64,000 bases of DNA. Source: Hyphomicrobium album (lineage in GTDB: Bacteria > Pseudomonadota > Alphaproteobacteria > Rhizobiales > Hyphomicrobiaceae). The notes beneath the pieces were generated by a model. That model was not told the origin of the DNA. It did not search any database and saw only the letters and a program-made list of their open reading frames with translations. A program made the position numbers and the translations under genes. Shown here piece by piece: positions 8,083 through 19,949 of the stretch. Location of the stretch: the NCBI RefSeq assembly GCF_009708035.1, contig NZ_WMBQ01000001.1, forward strand, positions 620,001 to 684,000. The letters are read 5' to 3'. Every line of letters begins with the position of its first letter. Position 1 is the first letter of the stretch.

Positions 8083-9303
8083 ATGCAGAAGATCAAGGTG
8101 ACCGGAACCGTCGTCGAGCTCGACGGCGACGAGATGACCCGCATCATCTGGAAGCTGATCAAGGACAAGCTGATCCTCCCCTATCTCGACGTGCCGCTCG
8201 AATACTACGACCTGTCGATCGAGAACCGCGACGCCACCAACGATCAGGTCACCATCGACGCCGCCAATGCCATCAAGAAGCACGGCGTCGGCGTCAAGTG
8301 CGCGACCATCACGCCGGACGAGGCGCGCGTCAAAGAGTTCAATTTGAAGGAGATGTGGAAGAGCCCCAACGGGACGATCCGCAACATCCTCGGCGGCGTC
8401 ATCTTCCGCGAGCCCATCATCTGCCGCAACGTGCCCCGCCTGGTGCCCGGCTGGACGCAGCCCATCGTCATCGGCCGCCACGCCTACGGCGACCAGTACC
8501 GCGCCACCGATTTCCGTTTCCCCGGCAAGGGCACGCTAACCATCAAGTTTGTGGGCGAGAACGGCGAGACGATCGAGCGCGAGGTGTTCAAGGCGCCCTC
8601 CAGCGGCGTCGCGCTCGCCATGTACAATCTCGACGACAGCATCCGCGAGTTCGCGCGCGCCACCTTCAATTACGCGCTCAATCGCAACTATCCGGCCTAC
8701 CTGTCGACCAAGAACACCATCCTCAAGGCCTACGACGGTCGCTTCAAGGATCTGTTCCAGGAGGTGTTCGACGCCGAATTCGCCGAGGAGTTCAAGAAGC
8801 GCAAGCTCACTTACGAGCACCGCCTGATCGACGACATGGTCGCCTCGGCCCTGAAGTGGTCGGGCGGCTACGTGTGGGCGCTAAAGAACTACGACGGCGA
8901 CGTGCAGTCCGACACCGTCGCGCAGGGCTTCGGCTCACTCGGCCTGATGACCAGCGTGTTGATGACGCCGGACGGCAAGACCGTCGAGGCCGAGGCTGCG
9001 CACGGCACCGTCACACGCCACTACCGCGAGCACCAGAAGGGCAAGGAGACGTCAACCAACGCCATCGCGTCGATCTTCGCCTGGTCGCGCGCCCTGGCGC
9101 ACCGGGCCAAGCTCGACGGCAACGAGGCCCTGGCGCAGTTCGCCGCTTCGATTGAGCGCGTGTGCATCCGCACGGTCGAGTCGGGGTTCATGACCAAGGA
9201 TCTGGCGCTGCTGGTCGGCGACAAGCAGAAGTGGCTGTCGACTACCGGCTTCCTCGACAAGGTCGACCAGAACCTCAAAGCCGAGATGACCAAGGCGGCC
9301 TGA
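8083..9303 (+). CDS. icd: NADP-dependent isocitrate dehydrogenase
   Basis: This 406-residue enzyme oxidises isocitrate to 2-oxoglutarate in the TCA cycle, making NADPH. It belongs to the eukaryote-like homodimeric subgroup common in alphaproteobacteria: start [20 protein letters not shown], substrate-binding [13 protein letters not shown] at about residue 94, [10 protein letters not shown] near 139, [18 protein letters not shown] near 260, and the NADP-site [16 protein letters not shown] near 305. GAAGG precedes the ATG. It is transcribed alone, divergently from the DUF1963-trmJ pair. Full length, no anomalies. Confidence 0.97.
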   Translation: MQKIKVTGTVVELDGDEMTRIIWKLIKDKLILPYLDVPLEYYDLSIENRDATNDQVTIDAANAIKKHGVGVKCATITPDEARVKEFNLKEMWKSPNGTIRNILGGVIFREPIICRNVPRLVPGWTQPIVIGRHAYGDQYRATDFRFPGKGTLTIKFVGENGETIEREVFKAPSSGVALAMYNLDDSIREFARATFNYALNRNYPAYLSTKNTILKAYDGRFKDLFQEVFDAEFAEEFKKRKLTYEHRLIDDMVASALKWSGGYVWALKNYDGDVQSDTVAQGFGSLGLMTSVLMTPDGKTVEAEAAHGTVTRHYREHQKGKETSTNAIASIFAWSRALAHRAKLDGNEALAQFAASIERVCIRTVESGFMTKDLALLVGDKQKWLSTTGFLDKVDQNLKAEMTKAA

Positions 9304-9356
9304 TGAGTTTGCGTGGCGACTCCTCTCTCGGGAGCCGTCCGCCGGGCGCCGCGTCC

Positions 9357-9770
9357 TTACCGCTCGACAGCGAGCACGGATTTGTCAGGCGAGGCATAGA
9401 TTCTAAGTCTTGCTGAACAGATTGACGTAGTGTTTTTCAAGTTTGCCTGCCGATAGGCGATAGGCAGAACCTCGACAGTTTTATTGTACTCAGAGACTAG
9501 CAAAACGAACCAGTTATCTTGGCTGTCTCCAGCTCGCGCTTGTTGGTACGCGTAGCCATCAAACCTTGCGCGCACAAACGGATGCGGAAATTCCCCGCCT
9601 GGCAGCACGCAATACATATCGCTGGGCAGCATATCCCCAAGACTGAATTCCGGTTCGCTCTTAATTCGATCGCAGAAGTGCCTCTCGAATGAGGTGTCAG
9701 CACCAAGCACGCTGTAGATTGGCAAGGCCAAACACGCGATAAGCGGAAAGTACCAAAATTTCTTTGCCAT
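9357..9770 (-). CDS. Small hypothetical secreted protein, atypical composition
   Basis: This encodes 137 residues with a signal-peptide-like start (MAKKFWYFPLIACLALPIYS, cut near VLGA). ATG at 9770 has GGGAG about nine bases upstream. The mature part has three cysteines and no recognised domain. The gene and its surroundings are visibly richer in A and T than the neighbours, and codon choice is less biased to G/C in third positions, which suggests recent acquisition or weak selection. It sits on the minus strand directly after the convergent icd gene. I cannot assign a function, and the gene call itself is only moderately sure. Confidence 0.5.
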   Translation of the reverse strand: MAKKFWYFPLIACLALPIYSVLGADTSFERHFCDRIKSEPEFSLGDMLPSDMYCVLPGGEFPHPFVRARFDGYAYQQARAGDSQDNWFVLLVSEYNKTVEVLPIAYRQANLKNTTSICSARLRIYASPDKSVLAVER

Positions 9771-9865
9771 ACGAGCATCGCTCCCGGCCCAGAGTCGTAT
9801 CGGTATGATGCGTCTGCAGGAAGACGTCGGGTTCCGCTACGCTCAAGGCGGCTCACTCGGAGTTC

Positions 9866-10345
9866 CTAGGCCCCGGGGCGCAGGCGCAGCTCCGCGACGC
9901 CGACGGCAACGTTGAGGCCTTCCTGGCCCTGCACGCTCAGCGGCTGCAGCGCGATCGATTTGTTGGAGCCGCCAAGCAACGCATTGGCGCCGATGCCGAG
10001 ACCCGCGGTCGCCTCAGCGGAAACACCCGCATAGCCGCCGGCGAGGGCGCCGGCGGGCACATCCTTGGACGGCGCGAAGACGGTCCATACGATCTTGCCG
10101 CCATCGGTAAACCCGAGGTCGATGCCGAAGCGGTCGATCGACCCGTGATAGTCCTCGCTGCCGTGCGGTCCCTTGAACACGCACTCGAGCTCCTTGCTGG
10201 AGCCGAAGACGAAACCGATCCCGCCTGAGACCTTGCAGTTCAGGAACCCGATTTCGATGTGCGCGGCACGCGCCGGCATCGCCAAGGCGAACGCGGCGGA
10301 GCAGAGGCCGATGCCAGACAGTCGCGCAAATTGAGCCAGACGCAT
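9866..10345 (-). CDS. DUF992 family secreted protein
   Basis: This is a 159-residue DUF992 protein, a family common in Rhizobiales with no known activity. ATG at 10345 follows GGGGAA and gives a signal peptide (about 1-28, ending PARAA). The family pattern is complete: IEIGFLNCKVSGGIGFVFGS, ELECVFKGP, GSIDRFGIDLGFTDGGKIVW, then PAGALAGGYAGVSAEATAG and a C-terminal SNKSIALQPLSVQGQEGLNV. Two cysteines in the mature part probably form a disulfide. It is divergent from the GDPD gene and followed at 95 bases by the AT-richer small gene. Periplasmic or outer-surface location is inferred from the signal peptide. Confidence 0.88.
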   Translation of the reverse strand: MRLAQFARLSGIGLCSAAFALAMPARAAHIEIGFLNCKVSGGIGFVFGSSKELECVFKGPHGSEDYHGSIDRFGIDLGFTDGGKIVWTVFAPSKDVPAGALAGGYAGVSAEATAGLGIGANALLGGSNKSIALQPLSVQGQEGLNVAVGVAELRLRPGA

Positions 10346-10540
10346 TGGATGGTTCCCCGTGGCTGGACGTTGATGGCTGCAATTCCATAGCACGGCGGCG
10401 GCGGGGGGCAATCAGAGCTGGCCGCGCTGCGCCGTCGCCACACCGACAAGGTAAACACCGCCGTGCCGCACGGCCGCCCTTGCAGCGCCGTCTTGGCCTC
10501 CTCTGGTGCCCGCCGCAACGCACCAGAGACATCGGACCAA

Positions 10541-11524
10541 ATGAAGAAGTTCCTGCGTTACCTGCTCCTCGCCATCACTGTGTTCGCCGCCTTTGCCTGG
10601 CACAACAACACCTCGCTCCTCTCCGCCCCGCCGAGCGGTAAGCCGGTGCTGCTCGCCCATCGCGGTCTAGCCCAGACGTACTCGCGCGAAGACCTCGAGC
10701 GCGACACCTGCACGGCGACGCGCATCAATCCACCCGAGCACGAGTTCATCGAGAACACGCTGCCCTCTGTGGAGGCGGCGTTTGCCGCCGGCGCGGACGT
10801 GGTCGAGTTCGACATTCACCCGACGACCGACGGCCAGTTCGCCGTCTTCCATGACTGGACGCTCGACTGCCGCACCGAGGGCAAGGGCAGGACGCGCGAC
10901 CACGCCATGTCGGACTTGAAGCGGCTTGATGTCGGCTATGGCTACACCGCGGACGGCGGCAAGACGTTTCCGTTGCGCGGCAAGGGCGTCGGCTTGATGC
11001 CGACGCTCGATGAGGTGCTCGCCAGGTTTCCCGACAAGCGCTTCCTCATCAACATCAAGAGCAACGACCTCAGCGAAGGCGAGAAGCTCGCTGCGTATCT
11101 CGCCAAGCTCGCACCCGATGCGCGCGCCCGTCTGATGGCGTACGGCGGCACGCTGCCGACCGAGCTTGTGCACGAGAAGCTGGCCGACGTCGCCATCGGC
11201 TCAAAGAAGTCGCTGCAGTGCTGCCTGTTAGGTTACGCCGCGCTCGGCTGGTCGGGCTATGTGCCGGCCGCGTGCCGCAAGGGCATGATGCTGGTGCCAC
11301 TCAACTTCGCGCCGTGGCTGTGGGGATGGCCGCACAAATTCCAGCAGCGCATGCAAAGCGCGGGCGTCGATGTGTTCGTGCTCGGCCCTTACGACGGGAG
11401 CTTCGGCACGAGCGGCGTCGACGATTTGGGACAGCTGGCGGCTCTACCGAACGGATACGCCGGCGGAATCTGGACAAATCGCATCGACCGCATCGGACCC
11501 AAGGTCCGCGGCGCCGCGAACTGA
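10541..11524 (+). CDS. Glycerophosphodiester phosphodiesterase family protein, membrane-anchored
   Basis: These 327 residues belong to the GDPD family, which hydrolyses glycerophosphodiesters to glycerol-3-phosphate and an alcohol. The start MKKFLRYLLLAITVFAAFAW at 10541 is a hydrophobic anchor or signal, so the enzyme probably faces the periplasm. Catalytic motifs are present: LLAHRG (H41, R42 region), then ENTLPSVEAAFAAGADVVEFDIHPTTDG with the metal-binding acidic residues, and HDWTLD with the second catalytic histidine. An insertion of about 25 residues between HRG and ENT, with a cysteine, is longer than in typical UgpQ. A weak ribosome-binding site precedes the ATG. The gene is monocistronic, divergent from the DUF992 gene. 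Confidence 0.88.
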   Translation: MKKFLRYLLLAITVFAAFAWHNNTSLLSAPPSGKPVLLAHRGLAQTYSREDLERDTCTATRINPPEHEFIENTLPSVEAAFAAGADVVEFDIHPTTDGQFAVFHDWTLDCRTEGKGRTRDHAMSDLKRLDVGYGYTADGGKTFPLRGKGVGLMPTLDEVLARFPDKRFLINIKSNDLSEGEKLAAYLAKLAPDARARLMAYGGTLPTELVHEKLADVAIGSKKSLQCCLLGYAALGWSGYVPAACRKGMMLVPLNFAPWLWGWPHKFQQRMQSAGVDVFVLGPYDGSFGTSGVDDLGQLAALPNGYAGGIWTNRIDRIGPKVRGAAN

Positions 11525-11824
11525 GGTTCGCTACGAGACGCGGCGGTGGGCGATCGGCTCGATGACGATCGGAGCCTGCGCCTCCGGCGGAACCGTCACG
11601 GCGGCGGGCGCGGCCCGGCGTTCTCGCTCCGCCCTTTGCACATGCAGGAGCATGAGCTTTATTTTGAAGGGCAATCCTGCCAAGACATCGCGCATCGGCA
11701 TTTCCATGCGCCCCAAACGCGGTCGCGGGCTGCTCGTTCCATGCCGCCGATATGGAACGAAGCAGTCGGCTCACCGGTTTTTCGCGACAGTTAACCAACG
11801 GCGAAATGTCGGGAGTAAAATGCC
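11525..11824. other. Intergenic region
   Basis: About 300 bases between the GDPD gene and a small membrane protein gene. A 61-codon minus-strand frame (11531-11716) lies here but its start context is poor and its product unrecognised, so I do not call it. No terminator is obvious. Confidence 0.4.
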
Positions 11825-12034
11825 ATGGCCCAGGTCATCAACGACGACCTCGATCACGACGGTGTGGTGGTCGAGCGAAAGGTCATCCCCCAGCACACGC
11901 GCACATCACCGCTGGCAATCATCATCTTGATCGCCTTTGCTGCAACCTGCGCATATGTATTCTTTGGCGGAAATATCCGGGCCCCGGACAATGCCCCGGT
12001 CGCCCCGACGCCGACGACAACTGCGCCGCAATAG
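11825..12034 (+). CDS. Small single-pass membrane protein
   Basis: This encodes 69 residues: a charged N-terminus (MAQVINDDLDHDGVVVER), one hydrophobic helix at about 29-47 (LAIIILIAFAATCAYVFFGG) and a Pro/Thr-rich tail ending in PTTTAPQ that probably lies in the periplasm. GGGAG lies ten bases or so before the ATG. No domain is recognised. The gene is convergent with the antiporter gene, only seven bases apart, without a visible terminator. Confidence 0.65.
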   Translation: MAQVINDDLDHDGVVVERKVIPQHTRTSPLAIIILIAFAATCAYVFFGGNIRAPDNAPVAPTPTTTAPQ

Positions 12035-12041
12035 CGAGACC

Positions 12042-13835
12042 CTACGGCGACCGCTTCTTTTGGCTGGCGCGCAGCCCGCGCGTCGGCCGGCCGGCGGCGC
12101 CCTGCAGCTGCTCGCGGAACTCGTCGCGCTTCTCGTGGATCGAAGCGATGACCGGGCCGGTCGGGACGCCGAGACCTACGAGCGTCGCCTCGGAGAGCTG
12201 AAGGCTCGCCTCGATCGTCTCGGGAACCGCATCGGAAACCTTCTGCTTGTAGAGCTGGCGGGCGTGCTCCGCGTCGCGGGCGCGGGCAACGATGATGATG
12301 TCGTCGCGCAGCTCGCGCAGCGCCGTAACGATTTCACTGACGGCCGATGGCTTGTTGATGGTGATAACCACGCCCCTGGCTTCGTCGAGGCCGCAGCGCT
12401 TCAGGAACTGCGGGTTCTTGGCATCGCCGAAATATACGGGGTAGCCCTCCTCACGGCAGCGAGACACCACGGCGGGGTCGCGCTCGACGATGATGTGCTT
12501 TACGCCATGTCGCTTGAGCATCTCCGAAACCAGCGCGCCCACGCGCCCGCATCCGATGACGATGGCGTCGAAGTGCTCCTTCGGTGGCGGCACACTCAGC
12601 GCCGGGTCGGCAGCCTCCCTCTTGGTGGTGAGAGAGCGCGACCAGCGGCGGGCTACGTAATCGAGCGCCGGCACCAGCGCCATCGAGAACGACGTGAGCG
12701 CCAGCACCAGCTCACCCATACCCGGCTCGACGATCTTCTTTGCCATCGCGAGCCCGATGACGATGAACGCGAACTCGCCGCCCGGACCCAAGAGCGCCGA
12801 GGTTTCGATCGTCGCCGGCCAAGACACCCGGAACCAGCGCAGCAGTACGACGAGGACGCCGGACTTTATGGCGATGAGGCAGAGAAGGCCGAGCATGATC
12901 GGCAGCGGGTTGTTCCACAGGTAGGCGATGTCGAGGCTCATGCCGACGGAGAAGAAGAACACGCCAAGCAGCAGCCCCTTGAAGGGGTCGATGGTTGCCT
13001 CGATGGCGCGGTGATACTCGGTTTCCGCGAGCAGTAGGCCGGCGACGAACGCGCCCAAAGCCATCGACAGCCCGGCCGCCGCGGTGACGAGGCCGCTGCC
13101 GACGGCGACGAACAGCGCTGCGGCGACGAACAGCTCGGTGGAGCCCGCCGCGGCGACGGAGCGGAACAGCGGGCGAAGCAACGCTTTGCCGACCAGCGCA
13201 ATCAGCCCGATGACAAGCACCGCCTGCCCGAATGCCTGCGCCAGGCCGGCAAGCAGGTTGCCTTCACTTTCGGGACCCAGAATGTTGACGAGGAACAGCA
13301 GCGGAACGACTGCGAGATCCTGCAGAAGCAGGATCGCGAAAGAGGTTCTGCCGGTGCTGCTGCTCAGCCGTCCACCGCGCGACAGCACCTCGATGACGAC
13401 CGCCGTCGACGATAGCGCCAGCGAGAAACCGATGAGCGTCGCCGCTCCGGCGCCGGCTCCATAAAGCGCCGCTATTGAGCCGATGATGACCGCCGAGATC
13501 GACACCTGCAGCGTGCCGAGCCCGAACACCAGCCGCCGCATGGTAATGAGGCGCGTCAGTGATAGTTCGAGGCCGATGATGAACAGCAGGAAGACGACGC
13601 CGAGCTCGGCCATAGCGCCGAGGCCGCGCTCCTCGGAGACCGTTATCCATTGCAGCGGGGGGAGCACGCCCTGGAGCGCACCCAGCCCATGCGGACCGAG
13701 CACGGCACCAGCGATCAAAAAGCCGAGGATGGGGCTGAGGCGGAAGCGTTGACCGAGCGGCACGAGCACAGCCGCGGTGGCGAGGACGATCATCGCCTCG
13801 CGATAGATGGTGAAATCGGTGCCTTCCGCCGTCAT
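12042..13835 (-). CDS. CPA2-family cation/proton antiporter with TrkA-N domain (KefB/RosB-like)
   Basis: This 597-residue inner-membrane protein belongs to the monovalent cation:proton antiporter-2 family (KefB/KefC, RosB). Residues about 1-385 form some twelve membrane helices, with LSPILGFLIAGAVLGPHGLG near the start and FSLALSSTAVVIEVLSRGG and FAILLLQDLAVVPLL in the core. Residues about 410-530 are a Rossmann TrkA-N domain with IVIGCGRVGALVSEML and GDAKNPQFLKRCG, which binds nucleotide and gates the channel. ATG at 13835 follows GGGGAACGAG; the longer GTG start has no such site. It lies just downstream of alaS on the same strand. Potassium or sodium specificity cannot be told from sequence. 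Confidence 0.92.
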   Translation of the reverse strand: MTAEGTDFTIYREAMIVLATAAVLVPLGQRFRLSPILGFLIAGAVLGPHGLGALQGVLPPLQWITVSEERGLGAMAELGVVFLLFIIGLELSLTRLITMRRLVFGLGTLQVSISAVIIGSIAALYGAGAGAATLIGFSLALSSTAVVIEVLSRGGRLSSSTGRTSFAILLLQDLAVVPLLFLVNILGPESEGNLLAGLAQAFGQAVLVIGLIALVGKALLRPLFRSVAAAGSTELFVAAALFVAVGSGLVTAAAGLSMALGAFVAGLLLAETEYHRAIEATIDPFKGLLLGVFFFSVGMSLDIAYLWNNPLPIMLGLLCLIAIKSGVLVVLLRWFRVSWPATIETSALLGPGGEFAFIVIGLAMAKKIVEPGMGELVLALTSFSMALVPALDYVARRWSRSLTTKREAADPALSVPPPKEHFDAIVIGCGRVGALVSEMLKRHGVKHIIVERDPAVVSRCREEGYPVYFGDAKNPQFLKRCGLDEARGVVITINKPSAVSEIVTALRELRDDIIIVARARDAEHARQLYKQKVSDAVPETIEASLQLSEATLVGLGVPTGPVIASIHEKRDEFREQLQGAAGRPTRGLRASQKKRSP

Positions 13836-13947
13836 CTCGTTCCCCGCGCGATGCCCCGCCACGCATCACATGCGAGGTCATCTCGTCGATCAATAGCAGA
13901 ATCGTCCCGCAATTGAGGCGGGGTAGATTTGCTGATCGTTGAGAAGT

Positions 13948-16608
<2,661 letters not shown>

Positions 16609-16747
16609 GGATCGCTTTCGGGAATAGGCGCCAGGAGCGCCGGGACCATCGGGGTCCGGCGCCCGCGTGTTCGGGCCTATCCGTCGCGGATCAGAAGCCT
16701 TTGTGTCAAGCGCCTGCGGCGCTTTCTACCGCCTACGCCGGTATGAG

Positions 16748-16846
16748 TGTCATCCTCGGGCTTGTCCCGAGGACCACGCCACCGCGTACGCCCGACAATG
16801 GGAATATGCTGCGACCTGGATCCTCGGCCTAAAGCCGAGGATGACA
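16748..16846. repeat. Palindromic intergenic element (REP/RIME-like)
   Basis: TGTCATCCTCGG (16748-16759) and CCGAGGATGACA (16835-16846) are perfect inverted ends. Inside are two hairpins: CCTCGGG/CCCGAGG at 16754-16772 and TCCTCGGC/GCCGAGGA at 16821-16841. The right half closely resembles 38026-38056 elsewhere in the window. Elements with GTCATCCTCGG ends are common between genes in Rhizobiales. It lies between recA and alaS. Confidence 0.75.
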
Positions 16847-16864
16847 TGGGATACAAAGGCAGGA

Positions 16865-18016
16865 CTACCGCTTGGCGCGGGCGGGTTTCTTGCCGCTGTC
16901 GTCCTCGTCAGGCAGCACGCCATCCTCGTCCGGCTCCTCGCCCTCCTCGCCTGTCTGCTCCTCGATGAGGAGCTTGTCGACGATGAGGCCGGCATTCTGG
17001 CGGATCGCCTTCTCGATGGCCGTAGCCACCTTCGGGTTCTCCTTCAGGAACGCCTTGGCGTTCTCGCGCCCCTGGCCGATGCGGTTGCCGTCGTAGGAGA
17101 ACCAGGCGCCGGACTTCTCGACCACGCCCACCTTCGAGCCGAGGTCGATCAGCTCGCCGTTCTTGGAGATGCCCTCGCCGTACATGATGTCGAACTCGAC
17201 CTGTTTGAACGGCGGCGCCACCTTGTTCTTGACGACCTTGACGCGCGTCTGGTTGCCGACGACCTCCTCGCGGTCCTTGATCTGGCCGATGCGGCGGATG
17301 TCGAGGCGCACAGAGGCATAGAACTTCAGGGCGTTGCCGCCGGTCGTCGTCTCCGGGTTGCCGAACATGATGCCGATCTTCATGCGGATCTGATTGATGA
17401 AGATCACCATTGTCCCCGACTTGGAGATGGAGGCGGTAAGCTTGCGCAGCGCCTTGCTCATCAGGCGCGCCTGCATGCCGGGTTGCATGTCGCCCATCTC
17501 GCCCTCGAGCTCGGCCTTGGGCGTCAATGCGGCAACGGAGTCCACCACCAGCACATCGACGGCGCCGGAGCGCACCAGCGTGTCGGCAATCTCCAGCGCT
17601 TGCTCGCCACTGTCGGGTTGCGAGATCAAGAGGTCCTCGACCTTGACGCCGAGCTTCCTCGCGTAAACCGGATCGAGCGCGTGCTCGGCGTCGACGAAGG
17701 CGCAGATGCCGCCGGTCTTCTGGGCTTCCGCCACCACCTGCAGCGATAGAGTCGTTTTGCCAGAGGATTCAGGCCCGTAGATCTCGACGACGCGGCCGCG
17801 CGGCAGGCCGCCGATACCGAGCGCGATGTCGAGGCCCAGCGAGCCCGTGGAGATCGCCTCCACGTCCATGCTCTGGTCGCTGGCGCCCAGCCGCATGACC
17901 GAGCCCTTGCCGTGCATCTTCTCGATCTGGGAGAGCGCCGCCTCCAGCGCCTTCATCTTGTCCATCGCACCCCCCTCGACGACCTTTAATTCCGGCCGGT
18001 TCGTCATGTCGTTCAC
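16865..18016 (-). CDS. recA: Recombinase A
   Basis: This 383-residue RecA drives homologous strand exchange and triggers LexA self-cleavage in the SOS response. Signatures are the Walker [11 protein letters not shown] near residue 82, VDAEHALDP near 110, [15 protein letters not shown], the Walker [18 protein letters not shown] near 153, the L2-region [22 protein letters not shown], and [16 protein letters not shown]. The C-terminus is acidic ([21 protein letters not shown]) and ends in a basic tail KKPARAKR. The ATG at 18016 has AGGTGA five bases upstream. I looked for the alphaproteobacterial SOS box (GTTC-N7-GTTC or its complement) in 18017-18157 and found only half-matches, so SOS control is not shown. 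Confidence 0.98.
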   Translation of the reverse strand: MNDMTNRPELKVVEGGAMDKMKALEAALSQIEKMHGKGSVMRLGASDQSMDVEAISTGSLGLDIALGIGGLPRGRVVEIYGPESSGKTTLSLQVVAEAQKTGGICAFVDAEHALDPVYARKLGVKVEDLLISQPDSGEQALEIADTLVRSGAVDVLVVDSVAALTPKAELEGEMGDMQPGMQARLMSKALRKLTASISKSGTMVIFINQIRMKIGIMFGNPETTTGGNALKFYASVRLDIRRIGQIKDREEVVGNQTRVKVVKNKVAPPFKQVEFDIMYGEGISKNGELIDLGSKVGVVEKSGAWFSYDGNRIGQGRENAKAFLKENPKVATAIEKAIRQNAGLIVDKLLIEEQTGEEGEEPDEDGVLPDEDDSGKKPARAKR

Positions 18017-18157
18017 CTATATGGCAAGCGCCCTACGTTCTCAATTTCGACTCAACTGTACCCTTTTTGTTCTTGTTGGTCCAGACCGCGTTAAGGGCAC
18101 CGAAATACTTCCCCGGCAACGCTGAGCGCATTCTGTTTGTTGCGTAGCGTGCGTCCC

Positions 18158-18451
18158 ATGTTGAACAACATCATCTCCACTGCCGCCAACGCCATGGCGG
18201 TGCAAAGCCAGAGACTTGAGGCGGTTGCCCAAGCCATCGCCTCCACACGGCCAACCGTTGGTCCCGCGCCGGGCGCTCCGGGCACGCCCGTCCGCATCGG
18301 CGCCCTCCCTCTTGGCGATGCCATCGAGAACATCACCACCCTGGCAGAGGTCGAGCTCGCCTACCGCGCGAACGCCGCAGTCATCGGCACGGCTCTCGTT
18401 CTGATCGACACGCTGCTCGAACTCGTCGAACCCGACTGCGACGAGTGCTAG
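18158..18451 (+). CDS. Small flagellar rod/hook-like protein
   Basis: These 97 residues resemble the two ends of flagellar rod/hook proteins (FlgC/FlgE/FlgG) joined without the middle. The N-terminus MLNNIISTAANAMAVQSQRL is like the helical start of those proteins, and LAEVELAYRANAAVIGTALVLIDTLLEL is like the C-terminal helix (usually VNMITAQRAYQANSKVIxTAD). A Pro/Gly linker joins them. The last residues include two cysteines, absent from flagellar proteins. ATG at 18158 was preferred as the start of the helix; the ribosome-binding site is weak. It is alone, divergent from recA, with no flagellar genes nearby. Flagellar function is only inferred from similarity of the ends. Confidence 0.62.
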   Translation: MLNNIISTAANAMAVQSQRLEAVAQAIASTRPTVGPAPGAPGTPVRIGALPLGDAIENITTLAEVELAYRANAAVIGTALVLIDTLLELVEPDCDEC

Positions 18452-18557
18452 TCGGGTGCCGTCTCGCACCGGCGTTTACCCGTAAGCATTGGGTTTCTGG
18501 CGTTGCCTGGCCAGGACGATGACGGCTGGCATTGCGGCGCTTGCAGGAAATTCGCTA

Positions 18558-18746
18558 CTAGCCGTCGTTGTCGCCCATGTGCGCGCCCATCTGGAGGGCC
18601 AGCTCAGTGACGAGCGTTTCGGCCGCCGTAGCCGATACTGCGGCAAGCCCTGTCACCTCTCCGTCCGGATAGATGACGACAGCGATGTGAGGCAAATCGG
18701 ATTTAGGCGGTCCGTAGACCGCGATATACGCAGGCTTGCTTGTCAT
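18558..18746 (-). CDS. Small hypothetical protein
   Basis: This encodes 62 residues beginning MTSKPAYIAVYGPPKSDLPH and continuing with IAVVIYPDGEVTGLAAVSATAAETLVTEL. The alternating strands and final helix read like a small folded domain, and codon choice fits real coding. A much longer minus-strand frame extends upstream but is only the antisense of the TonB-like gene. The ribosome-binding site (GGGG about ten bases upstream) is weak. I do not recognise the family. It is divergent from the TonB-like gene. Confidence 0.5.
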   Translation of the reverse strand: MTSKPAYIAVYGPPKSDLPHIAVVIYPDGEVTGLAAVSATAAETLVTELALQMGAHMGDNDG

Positions 18747-18953
18747 TTTTTGTGAACCCCGCCGAAGGGCAAGAGATAGCGGCATTCCACCCGAGGTTGT
18801 CAAAGCGATTTTCCGGCTTAGATGAACACCGGGGATTTCCGGTGGTGAAAGGTGAGAGGCATTCGCGTGGGCAGCGTTGCCAATTGGCCGCAAGCGGATC
18901 GCCGTTAACGCGCTAAAGTCATTGATCAATCGAGAGCCGATTCGCGAGCCGTG

Positions 18954-19949
18954 ATGGCCGATATCGCAACCGTGGCGCAGGAGCTGGCGGCTGAGAAAGC
19001 CGCAGCCATCGCGCCCACATCTGCGCCCTCCGATGCCGCCGCCTCCGCCGAGGCGGCGACCCTCATCGGCGTGCTCGACGCCGACCAGCGCATTCGCGCC
19101 AACGCCGAGCAGAACGAGCGGACGCTGTGGGCGAGCGCGGTGTTCGTCACGCTGCTCTATGTAGCGGTCATCGCCGCGCAGCTGATGAACCTCGGCGGCT
19201 TCAGCGGCATCGAGCGGGAGCTGGAGCGCCAGCGCAAAGAGCGCATGGGGCAAGGCGGGGACTCGGTCAGCGTCGAGCTCGTCCCCGAGCCCGACTTCAA
19301 AGCCAAGACGGAGAAGTGGCGCGACGGCGCCAACCAGCCGCCCAACCCCGCGCCGCCGCAACCGCAGCAGCAGGCGGCGCTGCCGCAGCCGCCGGTCGAG
19401 CAACCACAACCGACGGAGAAGCCGAGCGAGGAGCCGGCGAAGGATGAGCCGCAGGAGCAGCAGGAGAGCGCGGAGAAGGAGCAGGAGAGCGAGAAGGAGC
19501 AAGAGAAGGAGCAATCCTCGATGCCCTCCCTCGAAGCCCTCGTCGATGCCGCCGCCAGCGACCTGCAGGACCAGGTCAAGGCGCATTACGACCGCAAGCA
19601 GATGCAGCAGCGCCGCCCGCAGCGCCAGCAGCAGGCGATGTTCTCCGGTGGCGGCATGCAGGTGCGCGGCACAGGCGCCGGCGGGAAGTCCGATGCCTTC
19701 AACAAGAGCGTCATCGACGCCCTGATAAAGACGCGCCCCGGCCCCCTGGCACTGTGGGGCCGAGTACTCGTCACCTTCCAGATCACCCAGCAGGGCGACC
19801 TGTTGTACGTCCGCGTGCTGCACTCGAGCGGCAACAAGGCGATGGACGACGCGGCCGTCAACGCCATCCATCGCGCCAAGTTCGCGAAGCCACCGGAAGG
19901 CCTTTCGGCCGAGGCGCGCACCTACATCATCGACTACGTCTTCGGCTGA
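18954..19949 (+). CDS. TonB-family energy-transducer-like protein
   Basis: These 331 residues have the TonB layout: a cytoplasmic N-terminus, one membrane helix at about 59-79 (LWASAVFVTLLYVAVIAAQL), a long periplasmic linker (about 125-195) extremely rich in Pro, Gln and Glu, and a C-terminal TonB-like domain (about 235-331) with GRVLVTFQITQQGDLLYVRV and SSGNKAMDDAAVNAIHRAKF. TonB transmits proton-motive force to outer-membrane receptors. No exbB, exbD or TonB-dependent receptor is adjacent. The N-terminal tail before the helix is longer than in classical TonB. GTG at 18951 directly precedes ATG at 18954; I use the ATG. The following outer-membrane-barrel gene is on the same strand but has its own strong RBS. 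Confidence 0.8.
   Translation: MADIATVAQELAAEKAAAIAPTSAPSDAAASAEAATLIGVLDADQRIRANAEQNERTLWASAVFVTLLYVAVIAAQLMNLGGFSGIERELERQRKERMGQGGDSVSVELVPEPDFKAKTEKWRDGANQPPNPAPPQPQQQAALPQPPVEQPQPTEKPSEEPAKDEPQEQQESAEKEQESEKEQEKEQSSMPSLEALVDAAASDLQDQVKAHYDRKQMQQRRPQRQQQAMFSGGGMQVRGTGAGGKSDAFNKSVIDALIKTRPGPLALWGRVLVTFQITQQGDLLYVRVLHSSGNKAMDDAAVNAIHRAKFAKPPEGLSAEARTYIIDYVFG

Noticed and set aside
11531-11716. 61-codon minus-strand frame
   Set aside because: Its start is TTG with no clear RBS, and the product is not recognised. Possible but unsupported.
17981-18157. SOS box in front of recA
   Set aside because: GTTC at 18069 and at another place near 18039 lack a second half seven bases on. Only half-sites, so not reported as an operator.
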